DNA from: Kribbella capetownensis
GTDB taxonomy: Bacteria > Actinomycetota > Actinomycetes > Propionibacteriales > Kribbellaceae
DNA length: 64,000 nt
Reading direction: 5' to 3'
NCBI RefSeq assembly: GCF_004331485.1
Contig: NZ_SJKD01000001.1
Span: 248,001-312,000 of the forward strand
The notes below the pieces were generated by a model that saw only the letters and a list, made by a program, of their open reading frames with translations, had not been told where the DNA came from and did no database searches. This document shows, piece by piece, positions 44,805 through 53,389 of this stretch (position 1 is the stretch's first letter; every line of letters begins with the position of its first letter). A program made the translations under genes and the position numbers.

Positions 44805-45833
44805 ATGTTGCCGTGGTCCGCGGATCTGGCCGGCCGGTTCGAGCAGACGACGTACGACAGCGCCTTGCTGCGCGGGAACCCACTGGGTGATCCGCACGAG
44901 CGGCCGGTGCTCGTCTACCTGCCGCCGGGGTACGGCGACTCGGACCGGCGCTACCCGGCGATCTACGTGACGATGGGGTACACCGGGCACATCGGGATGT
45001 GGTTCAACCGGACGCCGTTCCGGCAGCCGTTCCCGGAGTTGCTCGACGCGCTCTTCGCACCCGGCGACGTACCGCCGGCGATCGTCGTGTTCGTGGACAG
45101 CTGGACGCGGTACGGCGGCAGCCAGTGCCTCGACTCCCCCGGCACCGGGCAGTACCACTCGTACCTGTGCGAGGAGATCGTGCCCTGGGTCGACGCGAAG
45201 TACCGGACCATCGCCGACCGCGACCACCGCGCGATCACCGGCAAGTCGAGCGGCGGCTACACCGCGATGGTGACGCCGATGCTGCGGCCGGACGTGTTCG
45301 GCGCCTTGGCCACGCACGCCGGGGACGCGGCCTTCGGCGTCTGCTACACGCCGGAGTTCCCCGCGCGGGCGCGGACGCTGCGGGACAAGTACGACAGCAG
45401 CTACGAGAAGTTCTTCGAGGCGTTCGCCGGCAAGGCGGGCCGGACCACGAACGAGGACCTGCACATGCTGGAGATGTACGGCTACTCCTCGGCGTACTCG
45501 GCTGAACCCGACGGCACCGTGCTCCTGCCGTACGACGACCTGGGCCGGATCATCCCGGAGGTCTGGGAGCGCTGGCTGGCCAACGACCCGGTCGAGATGG
45601 CCCGCCAGCCGCAGTACGCCGACGCGCTGCGCTCACTGCGGGCGGTCTGGATCGATGCGGGGAAGCAGGACGAGTTCTACCTCGACTTCGGTGCCACCGC
45701 GTTCCACCGGGAGGTCCAAAAGGCCGGCGTACCCGAGGAGCGTGTCCACTTCGAGCTGTTCGAAGGGACTCACGGCGGCATCGAGTACCGCTACCCACTC
45801 GCGGTGCGGTGGCTCTGCGAGCAACTGCAGTAA
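44805..45833 (+). CDS. alpha/beta-hydrolase fold esterase (esterase D / PF00756-like)
   Basis: The 342-residue protein has PVLVYLPPGYGDSDRRYPAIYV at the N-terminus, the nucleophile elbow GKSSGGY (Ser) and the catalytic His in FEGTHGGIEYRY. The family includes esterases and mycolyl-type acyltransferases; there is no signal peptide here, so a cytoplasmic carboxylesterase is likely. ATG 44805 follows GAAGGAG at a 6-base gap. It may be co-transcribed with argS. Confidence 0.87.
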   Translation: MLPWSADLAGRFEQTTYDSALLRGNPLGDPHERPVLVYLPPGYGDSDRRYPAIYVTMGYTGHIGMWFNRTPFRQPFPELLDALFAPGDVPPAIVVFVDSWTRYGGSQCLDSPGTGQYHSYLCEEIVPWVDAKYRTIADRDHRAITGKSSGGYTAMVTPMLRPDVFGALATHAGDAAFGVCYTPEFPARARTLRDKYDSSYEKFFEAFAGKAGRTTNEDLHMLEMYGYSSAYSAEPDGTVLLPYDDLGRIIPEVWERWLANDPVEMARQPQYADALRSLRAVWIDAGKQDEFYLDFGATAFHREVQKAGVPEERVHFELFEGTHGGIEYRYPLAVRWLCEQLQ

Positions 45834-45873
45834 TTCGGGTGCTCCGGCCGGAGCCACCCCGTACCTTCGGGCC

Positions 45874-46851
45874 ATGGGGACTATCACCTGGCCGGAGGGG
45901 CTCGACGCGCGCCCGATCGACAAGGGCGACGCGGAAGCGTGGGCCGAGCTGCTCGCCGCGCGGGAGAAGGTCGATCAGGAGGGCGAGAACTACGACGCCG
46001 ACGACCTGATCGAGGAGCTGGAGGATGCGCAGCTGGACACCGCCCGCGACACCGTCGGGCTGTGGGCCGGCGGGCGGATGATCGGGTACGGCAAGGTGTA
46101 CGCCTCGAGCTCGGTGGTGGACGTCGCCCGGATTCGCACGGAGGGCACTGTCCATCCGCAGTGGCGCAGGCAGGGAGTCGGTACGGCGCTGCTGCGGTGG
46201 CTGATTCAGCGCGCGGGTGAGGTCCACACCGGGAAGCACCCGGACACCAAGGGCGAGATCAACACCGCCACGATCAGCACGAACGTCGGCGCCGACCGGC
46301 TGCTGCGGACCTTCGGCTTCGAGGAGTGCCGCTACTTCTTCGACATGAAGCGCCCGCTGGATTCCGTCGTGCCCGAGACCGAACTCGCCGATGGACTGCG
46401 GCTCGCGCAGTTCGACCCGGCGATGAACGAGGACCTGCGGGTGACCCACAACGAGGCCTTCCGTGACCACTGGGGCTCGACCCCGCGAGACCCGGAGAGC
46501 TGGCAGAACTGGGTCACCGGCTCCCGGGCCTTCCGCCGAGGACAGTCGTACGTCGTCCTGGACGGTGACACGATCGCAGCGTACGTGCTCTGCTACGAGT
46601 GGGTCGCGGACACCGAGGCCACCGGGATCAAGGAGCTGTACATCGGCCAGGTCGGGACCCGGCGGAACTACCGCGGCCGCGGGCTGGCCCGGGCCACGCT
46701 GGCCAAGGTGCTGACCGAGGCCGTACAGGCCGGCTTCCAGCGCGCGGGTCTCGGCGTCGACGCCGACAACCCGACTGGAGCGCTCGGCCTGTACGAAGGC
46801 CTCGGCTTCGCGATTCACAGCAAGTGGATCACCTACCGCCTGCCGCTCTGA
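45874..46851 (+). CDS. tandem GNAT acetyltransferase
   Basis: The 325-residue protein contains two GNAT domains. The first has VHPQWRRQGVGTALL and the second VGTRRNYRGRGLARATL, each an acetyl-CoA binding R/QxxGxG/A loop, followed by NPTGALGLYEGLGF. Two-domain GNATs include mycothiol synthase, but the key residues for that assignment cannot be verified by eye. Its TGA ends two bases before palindromic element copy 3. Confidence 0.87.
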   Translation: MGTITWPEGLDARPIDKGDAEAWAELLAAREKVDQEGENYDADDLIEELEDAQLDTARDTVGLWAGGRMIGYGKVYASSSVVDVARIRTEGTVHPQWRRQGVGTALLRWLIQRAGEVHTGKHPDTKGEINTATISTNVGADRLLRTFGFEECRYFFDMKRPLDSVVPETELADGLRLAQFDPAMNEDLRVTHNEAFRDHWGSTPRDPESWQNWVTGSRAFRRGQSYVVLDGDTIAAYVLCYEWVADTEATGIKELYIGQVGTRRNYRGRGLARATLAKVLTEAVQAGFQRAGLGVDADNPTGALGLYEGLGFAIHSKWITYRLPL

Positions 46852-46853
46852 TC

Positions 46854-47018
46854 AGGTCGTGGCTGGTGATCCCGCGCCGTAGCGAGCAGGTGCTCGGTGC
46901 GGTAGCTCGGCGTGCTGGAACGGAGGTCTCGATGCGGAGCATCGTGGCCTTCGGGCCAGTGCGGCGAGATGCCGTGCCGAGTGCCGCGCAGTAGGCGGGG
47001 GATCACCAGCCACGACCT
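46854..47018. repeat. palindromic intergenic element, long copy (copy 3)
   Basis: The 165-bp element has perfect 20-bp terminal inverted repeats: AGGTCGTGGCTGGTGATCCC on the left and its complement at 46999-47018. The interior matches copy 2 in reverse orientation. Its right end provides the TAG stop (47017-47019) of the MFS gene. It lies between convergent genes and may also act as their terminator. Confidence 0.88.
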
Positions 47019-48504
47019 ATACGTGTGAGTCCACGACGACCGGCTCCGGAGTCGCCTCGAGCGGCTCCGGACCGCGCCGGAACCAGTTCCACGGGCGGAC
47101 ACTGACCACGATCATCGTCAGGCTCAGGACGGCGTACACCAGGGATCCGATAAAGGCCGCGTGCACGCCGTCGGTCAGCACCTCGCGCGGGATGGTCGAG
47201 GTGGAGTTGCGGCTCGCCGTACCGAAGATCGTGACCAGGATGCCCAGGCCGAGTGCGCCGCCGACCTGCTGGACCACGTTCAGCATGCCGGACGCTGCGC
47301 CCGAGTCCTGCGGCGCGACGCCCGAGATGGCCCGGCTGACCAGCGGAATGAAGATCATCCCGGCGCCCATGCCGAACAGCAGCATCGGACCGACCACATC
47401 GGGGAGGTACGTGCTCTTCGCGTCCAATCGCGTCAGCCACACCGTTCCCAGCGCGACCAGCGTGGACCCGGTGAGCATCAGCTTGCCGCTGTCGATCCGG
47501 GCGATCAGCCGCGGCACCACGCGCGACGCGGTGAACAGCAGACCGGTCATCGGCAGGAAGGCGAGACCGGCTGCCAGCGGGCTGAACGCGAGCACACCCT
47601 GCAGGTACTGCGTCAGGAAGAAGAACATCCCGAACATCGTCCCGACCACCAGCAGCATGGTCAGGTACGACGCCGACCGGCTGGCGGACCGGAACAGGCG
47701 CAGCGGCACGATCGGGTGGCTGACCCGGCGCTCGACCAGGACGAACGTGACCAGTAGCACCACGCCGACCGCGAACGCACCCAGGACCTCGGCCGACGTC
47801 CAGCCGACCTCGGCGACCCGGATGAACCCGAACACGAGCGAGGTGATGCCGAGTGTCGAGGTGAGCGCACCGGCCACGTCGAACCGGCCGGTCTCCGGCT
47901 CGGTCTCGGTCAGCACCCGCCGGGCCACGATGACCAGGCCGATGCCGATCGGCACGTTGACAAACAGACCCCAGCGCCAGGACGCCCAGTCGGTCAGCAT
48001 CCCGCCGAGGACCAGACCGACGCTGCCGCCGCCGGAGGACACCAGGCTGTAGTAGCCAAGCGCCTTCAGCCGCTCAGGGCCTTCGCGATAGGTGAGCATG
48101 AGCAAGGTCAGGGCGGCCGGGGCGGCGATGGCACCGCCGATGCCCTGCAGGACGCGGGCGGCGAGCAGTAGTTCCGCGCTCGGCGCGAGACCGCCGAGCA
48201 GCGAAGCGAGCGTGAAGACACTGATACCGGTGACGAACACCCGGCGGCGACCGAGCAGGTCCCCGGCCCGGGCACCGAGCAGGAGCAGACCGCCGAACGC
48301 GAGCGCGTAGGCGTTCTGCACCCAGGACAGGCTGGACGGACTGAAGTCGAGCGCGTGCTGGATCTTGGGCATCGCGATGTTCACCACGGTGCCGTCGAGG
48401 ATCACCATCAACTGCGTGATCAGGATGACCGCGAGAACGACCCCTGGCCGCCGTGCGGGCGTGCGTGGGGTGGCGCCGGACGGCGCCGCGGCTGTTGCCG
48501 ACAT
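47017..48504 (-). CDS. MFS drug exporter, DHA2 (EmrB/QacA) family
   Basis: The 495-residue transporter has 14 hydrophobic segments and the DHA2 opening ILITQLMVILDGTVVNIAMPKIQ. Motif A-like GARAGDLLGRRRVF and LGGMLTDWASWRWGLFVNVPIG are typical. It exports toxic organic compounds. AAGGAG precedes ATG 48504. It is divergent from a TetR regulator and the gap holds a large dyad over its promoter. Confidence 0.94.
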   Translation of the reverse strand: MSATAAAPSGATPRTPARRPGVVLAVILITQLMVILDGTVVNIAMPKIQHALDFSPSSLSWVQNAYALAFGGLLLLGARAGDLLGRRRVFVTGISVFTLASLLGGLAPSAELLLAARVLQGIGGAIAAPAALTLLMLTYREGPERLKALGYYSLVSSGGGSVGLVLGGMLTDWASWRWGLFVNVPIGIGLVIVARRVLTETEPETGRFDVAGALTSTLGITSLVFGFIRVAEVGWTSAEVLGAFAVGVVLLVTFVLVERRVSHPIVPLRLFRSASRSASYLTMLLVVGTMFGMFFFLTQYLQGVLAFSPLAAGLAFLPMTGLLFTASRVVPRLIARIDSGKLMLTGSTLVALGTVWLTRLDAKSTYLPDVVGPMLLFGMGAGMIFIPLVSRAISGVAPQDSGAASGMLNVVQQVGGALGLGILVTIFGTASRNSTSTIPREVLTDGVHAAFIGSLVYAVLSLTMIVVSVRPWNWFRRGPEPLEATPEPVVVDSHV

Positions 48505-48541
48505 ATTGCTCCTTACCCCGGAGGGGCTACAGTTGAGACAG

Positions 48542-48592
48542 AAAGCGGAGCGCTCCTCCGGATACAATACGGAGGCCCCCTCCGCTTTGCAA
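48542..48592. promoter_or_regulatory. TetR-type operator overlapping the MFS promoter
   Basis: An inverted repeat with arms 48542-48560 and 48570-48588 (AAAGCGGAGCGCTCCTCCG against AAAGCGGAGGGGGCCTCCG, 16 of 19 matching) surrounds a 9-base centre. Reading leftward, TTGCAA (48592-48587), a 17-base spacer and TATTGT (48569-48564) form a promoter for the MFS gene entirely within the dyad. TetR binding should repress it. Confidence 0.8.
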
Positions 48593-48640
48593 GCGATATT
48601 CTTCGGGAACTTCGACTGCTGCGATCCGTGAGGAGGTCTG

Positions 48641-49237
48641 ATGAGCACGCCCCCGCTGCCGTCCATGCGGCCGACCCGCTCGGACGCGGCCCGGAACTAC
48701 GACCTGCTCGTCACGGCCGCGCGCGAGGCGTTCACCGAGAACGGCGCCGACACCTCGCTGGAGGAGATCGCCCGCCGGGCCGGCGTCGGCATCGGCACGC
48801 TCTACCGCCGGTTCCCGAACCGGACCGCCCTGCTCGAGGCGGTCTACGTGGACGAGATCCAGTCGGTCTGCGACCGGGCGTACGGCTTCGCCGAAGAGCT
48901 CGAGCCGTTCGCGGCGCTGGCCGCCTGGCTGCGCAGCTTCGTCGGTTACGCCATCTCCAAGAAGTCCCTGGCCAGTGAGCTCACAGTTGCCTTGGGCAAG
49001 GACTCGGAGTTCTTCCAGACCTGTAAGGTCAACGTCCGGGAGGCCGGTCAGCTGCTGCTGGACAAGGCGAAGGCGTCCGGCGAGGTGCGGCCCGAGCTCG
49101 ACCTCGGCGACATCATGCGTCTGGTCGGCGGGATCAACATGAGCCGCGACATGGAGCCCGAGCAGGCCCAGCGGCTGCTCGACATCATCCTGTGCGGCCT
49201 CAGGCCGGCCGGCTCCCGGCCTCAGTCAGCATCCTGA
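48641..49237 (+). CDS. TetR-family transcriptional regulator
   Basis: This 198-residue regulator has the TetR HTH (AAREAFTENGADTSLEEIARRAGVGIGTLYRRFPNRTALLEAVY) and a helical ligand-binding domain. GAGGAGG precedes the ATG. It probably represses the divergent exporter through the dyad between them. Its last 38 bases overlap the opposing epimerase-like gene. Confidence 0.93.
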   Translation: MSTPPLPSMRPTRSDAARNYDLLVTAAREAFTENGADTSLEEIARRAGVGIGTLYRRFPNRTALLEAVYVDEIQSVCDRAYGFAEELEPFAALAAWLRSFVGYAISKKSLASELTVALGKDSEFFQTCKVNVREAGQLLLDKAKASGEVRPELDLGDIMRLVGGINMSRDMEPEQAQRLLDIILCGLRPAGSRPQSAS

Positions 49238-49751
49238 TCTCGGCCAGCGTCGGGTTGCCCGCGTCGCGTTCGGTCCAGCTCAGTTGCCGGCGCGGGAACG
49301 GCCAGTCGATCTCGAGCTCGGGGTCGAACAGGTCGACCGTGATCCGCTCCGGCGACCAGTACTCGTTCACGAGGAAGTTGTAGACCGTGTGCGGCGTCAG
49401 CGTACAGAACGAGTTCCCGCACCCGCGCGGAACGTAGAGCGCCTGCCCGGCCTCCAACTCGAATGTCTCGACAGCACCGAACGTCTCGCCGGAGCGCAGA
49501 TCCACCAGCGCGACGAACACCCGGCCGGCCGACGGCGACAGGTACTTGTCCCAGGGCTCCGCGTGAATCCCGCGGATGATCCCCGCCTCGGCGAAGTACG
49601 ACACGTTGTGCTGCACCGCATCCAGCGCAGGCACTCCCGCCTGCTCCAACTTGGCGCGGTGAAAGTTCTCCTTGAACCAGCCGTCGTCGTTCGGCTGCAC
49701 GTCCAGCTCGATCCGCAGTACCCCGGGGATCGTGGTTTCGTGCGCCCTCAC
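49200..49751 (-). CDS. dTDP-4-dehydrorhamnose 3,5-epimerase family protein (RmlC-like)
   Basis: The 183-residue cupin has the RmlC features RGIHAEPWDKYLSP (catalytic His of the GLHxQ region, with the usual Gln replaced), FVALVDLRSG, and ALYVPRGCGNSFCTL, then YWSPE. It should epimerise a nucleotide-linked keto sugar, though the altered motif makes the exact substrate uncertain. Its GTG overlaps the stop of the DUF2786 gene (GTGA), a coupled pair. Confidence 0.85.
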   Translation of the reverse strand: MRAHETTIPGVLRIELDVQPNDDGWFKENFHRAKLEQAGVPALDAVQHNVSYFAEAGIIRGIHAEPWDKYLSPSAGRVFVALVDLRSGETFGAVETFELEAGQALYVPRGCGNSFCTLTPHTVYNFLVNEYWSPERITVDLFDPELEIDWPFPRRQLSWTERDAGNPTLAEIRMLTEAGSRPA

Positions 49752-50962
49752 CGGCGAACCTGCCGGCGGGCCTCGAGCTGGGCCTGGTCGGCCGCGGTCA
49801 GCCCCGCCTCCCAGCCGGCGCCGTTGGTGATCCGCGTCCGCCGCGTGGTCGTGTTCGGGAACAGCTTGCTGAACAGCGCGTCGACCTGTTCCTCTCGCCT
49901 CGTCAGCACGGGCAGCAGGCGCCCAGCGTCGGCCTCTGGTACGGCGGCCTGGGTCGCCGCCGCGGCCGCCTGCAACCGCTCCCCGATCCGCTGCGCGTAG
50001 GCCATCAGGAACGACTGCCGGAACGACCGGGTCCGCGACTCACCGCGCCGGCCGAAGTGTTTGCCCGCAGCAAGCATTGCCCGATTCGCCTGCACCAGCA
50101 GGGAAGTGCTGAGGATCTCGGTCAGCTGCAGATCCAGGTCGGCACCGACGATGGTGACCACCGCCAGCTCGTCGATCACCACCGTGCGGCAGCGGTTCGC
50201 CGACGCGACGGCACCGATCAGCTGCGCCTTCGCCGACACGTACGGCGTGTCGACCCACAGTCGCCGTCCGGCCGAGTCATCGGGGATCTCCACCGCCGGA
50301 TCCGCCTCCACCAGGGCACTGTCGAGCGAGAACTTCGCCATCAGCTCCTGCGCCTTGCCGGACAACGCCTCCGCCTCGTCCGGGAACTCCGTCGCCTCCG
50401 CCTTCGCGAGCAGGCCCCGGATCCGCGCCAGCACCTTCCCGTTCACCGGTACGACGTGATGTTCGCCGCGGCGGACCGGCGTACCAGGGACGGGGTAGAG
50501 GCGGGCGAGGATCGGAAGGGTCTGGAGGAAGCCTGCCAGGGAAAGGGCGTGGTGCAGGGTGAGGTAGCGGCCGACGCGGGCCTCCGCGGCCCAAGCGGTC
50601 AGGTCGAGGCCGGTGAACGGTGGCGAGACACCGAGGTCCGTGAGCTGGTCGAGCCAGCCCGGGTCGATCGTGGCGGGCTTGTAGGCCTGGTGTTCGGCGG
50701 AGATCGCGGCCAGGAGGAGCGGCTCGACACCCGAGTCCAGCTGCCGTCGCCCGTGCTGGACGACATCGGCCGGCGACCAGCCGCGCTCCCACGTCGCACG
50801 GAGCAGGCCGGTCAGAAACCTCTGCAGGCAACGATCGACCTGCGCCTGGTCGCGCTCGTCGTACGCACCGAGGCGGGCCAGCTCGGCGTCGGCGCGATCG
50901 TCGCGCAGGGCAACGACGGCGGCCGCGATCGGCAACAATCGCAGGATCTCGTCGTCACTCAC
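49748..50962 (-). CDS. DUF2786 domain-containing protein
   Basis: The 404-residue protein has a central DUF2786 motif, KVLARIRGLLAKAEATEFPDEAEALSGKAQELM seen in part as LLAKAEATEFPDEAEALSG, followed by a metallopeptidase-like helical region (AMLAAGKHFGRRGESRTRSFRQSF). Its function is not known. GTG 50962 (start SDDEILRLLP) is preferred; upstream sequence in frame is poorly conserved in character. It is translationally coupled to the epimerase-like gene. Confidence 0.8.
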   Translation of the reverse strand: MSDDEILRLLPIAAAVVALRDDRADAELARLGAYDERDQAQVDRCLQRFLTGLLRATWERGWSPADVVQHGRRQLDSGVEPLLLAAISAEHQAYKPATIDPGWLDQLTDLGVSPPFTGLDLTAWAAEARVGRYLTLHHALSLAGFLQTLPILARLYPVPGTPVRRGEHHVVPVNGKVLARIRGLLAKAEATEFPDEAEALSGKAQELMAKFSLDSALVEADPAVEIPDDSAGRRLWVDTPYVSAKAQLIGAVASANRCRTVVIDELAVVTIVGADLDLQLTEILSTSLLVQANRAMLAAGKHFGRRGESRTRSFRQSFLMAYAQRIGERLQAAAAATQAAVPEADAGRLLPVLTRREEQVDALFSKLFPNTTTRRTRITNGAGWEAGLTAADQAQLEARRQVRR

Positions 50963-51138
50963 GCGGTCGAGTCTGACACCCGGCGAAGTTCCCGCCCAAA
51001 CGGGACTGCGATCCCTTGTGGAAAACCCGGCGTTTCTGAAGCCTGGCTGAAGACAGCGCACGAAGATCTGCCCAAAAGGACGCTGTCGCAGGGGGAACGG
51101 GCACTAGCCTGACAGCACCAAATCGGGGAGGAAACGCA

Positions 51139-52530
51139 ATGACTCAGCTTGCGGAAGCTGGATTCGACGAACTACGCGCGGCGCTCGAGGGGACCGTGCT
51201 CGCGCCGGACGACGCGGGGTACGACGACGCGCGGCGGCTCTGGAACGCGCACCACGACCGGCGTCCGGCGGTGATCGCCCAGCCACGGACCGCCGAAGAC
51301 GTCCAGGCCGCGGTCCGGTTCGCCGTCGCGAACGACCTGGAGATCGCCGTCCGCGGCGGTTCACACAGCATGTCCGGGGCGTCGTCGGTCGACGACGGAC
51401 TGATGATCGACCTGACCCGGATGAACCAGGTCACGGTCGATCCGGAGGCACGCCGCGCCCGCGTCGGCGGCGGTGCACTGCTCGGCGATCTCGACGCGGC
51501 CACGCAGGCCCACGGCCTGGCCGTGCCGGCCGGCATGATCAGCCACACCGGTGTCGGTGGGCTGACGCTCGGTGGCGGCATGGGCTGGCTGACCCGCAAG
51601 TACGGCCTCAGCATCGACAACCTGGAGTCCGTGCGGGTCGTCACCGCGGACGGAAGCATCCTGCGGGCGGCCGAGGACGAGAACCCGGACCTGTTCTGGG
51701 CGATCCGCGGTGGCGGCGGCAACTTCGGCGTGGTCACCGAGTTCGAGTTCCGGCTGCACGAGGCCGGACCGATGGTGCAAGTGGGCATGATCTTCTTCGG
51801 CCTCGACCAGGGCGCCGAGGCGCTGCGGATGGCGCGCGACGTCATCCCGAGCCTGCCGCGGGACCTCAACGTGGTGATCGCCTGCCTGAACGCGCCACCC
51901 GCGCCGTTCGTTCCGGCGGAGCACCACTTCAAGCCCGGCTACGCGCTGGTCGTGGTCGGCTTCGGCTCCCCGCAGGAGCACGCCGACGCACTCGAGCGCA
52001 TCCGCACCGCGCTGCCGCCGCTGTTCGAGTTCGCGTCACCGATGCCGTACGTCGCACTGCAGCAGATGCTGGACGAGGCGAACGACTGGGGCCGCTACAA
52101 CTACGAGAAGGGCATCTACCTCGACGCGCTGACCGACGGCGCGATCGATGTGATCACCGAACAGGTGCCGCGGAAGACCTCGCCGATGTCGGTCGTGCTG
52201 TTCTACCACCTCGACGGTGGCTACCTCGAGGCCGACGACGACGCCACCGCCTTCGGCGGCGGACGGACCGAGCGGTACGCGGTCTTCTCGATCGCGATCT
52301 GCCCCGAGCCGTCGATGTTCGACGCGGAGCGGGCCTGGGTCCGCGGCCTGTGGGACGGGTTGCAGCCGCATGCGAGTGGCATCGGCGGCTACGTGAACGG
52401 GATGACCGACCCGGACGAGGACCGGCTGCGGGCGTCGTACGGCCACAAGTACGACCGGCTCGCGCAGCTCAAGGCGAAGTACGACCCGGACAACGTGTTC
52501 CACCGCAACCAGAACATCAAGCCGGCCTGA
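51139..52530 (+). CDS. FAD-binding oxidase of the berberine-bridge/oligosaccharide oxidase type
   Basis: The 463-residue protein has an FAD_binding_4 domain with RGGSHSMSG, in which the His is the usual covalent flavin attachment point, and the substrate domain ending in the BBE motif YGHKYDRLAQLKAKYDPDNVFHRNQNI (in part). The second attachment Cys of bicovalent members is missing (ISHTGVGGL), so attachment is probably through His alone. It may oxidise sugars or alkaloid-like compounds. GGGGAGG lies upstream of ATG 51139. Confidence 0.88.
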   Translation: MTQLAEAGFDELRAALEGTVLAPDDAGYDDARRLWNAHHDRRPAVIAQPRTAEDVQAAVRFAVANDLEIAVRGGSHSMSGASSVDDGLMIDLTRMNQVTVDPEARRARVGGGALLGDLDAATQAHGLAVPAGMISHTGVGGLTLGGGMGWLTRKYGLSIDNLESVRVVTADGSILRAAEDENPDLFWAIRGGGGNFGVVTEFEFRLHEAGPMVQVGMIFFGLDQGAEALRMARDVIPSLPRDLNVVIACLNAPPAPFVPAEHHFKPGYALVVVGFGSPQEHADALERIRTALPPLFEFASPMPYVALQQMLDEANDWGRYNYEKGIYLDALTDGAIDVITEQVPRKTSPMSVVLFYHLDGGYLEADDDATAFGGGRTERYAVFSIAICPEPSMFDAERAWVRGLWDGLQPHASGIGGYVNGMTDPDEDRLRASYGHKYDRLAQLKAKYDPDNVFHRNQNIKPA

Positions 52531-52543
52531 CCGACGACGCTTC

Positions 52544-52636
52544 CCCGTCTGCCTGGCTGACCCACGCCACGGTGGGTTTGCACCCGGGACTCCGAGGGGC
52601 AAACCCACCATCCGGTAGGTCAGCCAGGCAGACGGG
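52544..52636. repeat. nested palindrome between convergent genes
   Basis: CCCGTCTGCCTGGCTGACC (52544-52562) pairs perfectly over 19 bp with 52618-52636. Inside it GGTGGGTTTGC (52571-52581) pairs with GCAAACCCACC (52599-52609). It fills the gap between the oxidase and SDR stops. It lacks U-tracts; it could terminate both genes or be a small palindromic mobile element. Confidence 0.85.
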
Positions 52637-52642
52637 CAGGGG

Positions 52643-53389
52643 TCAGATCGAGGCGGCGCCGTCGACGACCAGGACCTGGCCGTTGATGTTGGTCTGGTCG
52701 AGCAGGAGCATGCGGACGACGGGGACGACCTCGTCGGGCTCGGTCAGGTGGCCCGTCGGAGTGCGGCGGACGATCTGGTCGAGCTGGGTCTGGCCAAGGA
52801 CCGCGGACATCTCCGAGGCGAAGAAGCCGGGCGCGACCGCGTTCGCCAGCACGCGGCCGCCGAGTTCGCGGGCGAGTGAGCGGGTGGCGGCGTCCATGCC
52901 GCCCTTGGTGGCGGAGTACGCGACCAGGCCCGGGTAGCCGCGCTGCGCGCAGATCGAGGTGACGTTGACGATCCGGCCCTTCAGGCCCTTGGCAAGCATC
53001 CGGCGGAGTACGAACCGGGTCAGGACAAGTGGCGAGGTCAGGTTCGTTGTGATGATCTCGGCGAGCTGGTCGGCCGAGGTGTGGACGTGCAGCGAGTCCT
53101 GGCCGATCGCGGCGTTGTTGACCAGACCGTCGATCGGTCCGAGTGCGGTCTCCACCGCCCGTACGAACGCCTGCCCGGCCTGGGCATCGTTGATGTCGAC
53201 GGACCCGTAGTACAAGTGATCCGGGTACTTCTCGCCGAGCGCCGTCAGCTCCGGCGTCACGGTCCGGGCGAACGCGGCGACCTTCACGCCGTTGGTGAGC
53301 AGGTCGGTGACGATCGCGAGCCCGAGGCCGCGCGAGCCGCCCGACACCAGCACGACCGACGCGGGCGGAATCACGCTGGGTTCAGACAT
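52643..53389 (-). CDS. SDR family oxidoreductase (FabG-like)
   Basis: The 248-residue short-chain dehydrogenase has the NAD(P)-binding SGGSRGLGLAI, NNAAIG and the catalytic Ser...YSATK arrangement. Together with the carrier protein and AMP ligase upstream it could reduce a carrier-bound acyl chain. Its ATG overlaps the ligase stop by eight bases. Confidence 0.9.
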   Translation of the reverse strand: MSEPSVIPPASVVLVSGGSRGLGLAIVTDLLTNGVKVAAFARTVTPELTALGEKYPDHLYYGSVDINDAQAGQAFVRAVETALGPIDGLVNNAAIGQDSLHVHTSADQLAEIITTNLTSPLVLTRFVLRRMLAKGLKGRIVNVTSICAQRGYPGLVAYSATKGGMDAATRSLARELGGRVLANAVAPGFFASEMSAVLGQTQLDQIVRRTPTGHLTEPDEVVPVVRMLLLDQTNINGQVLVVDGAASI

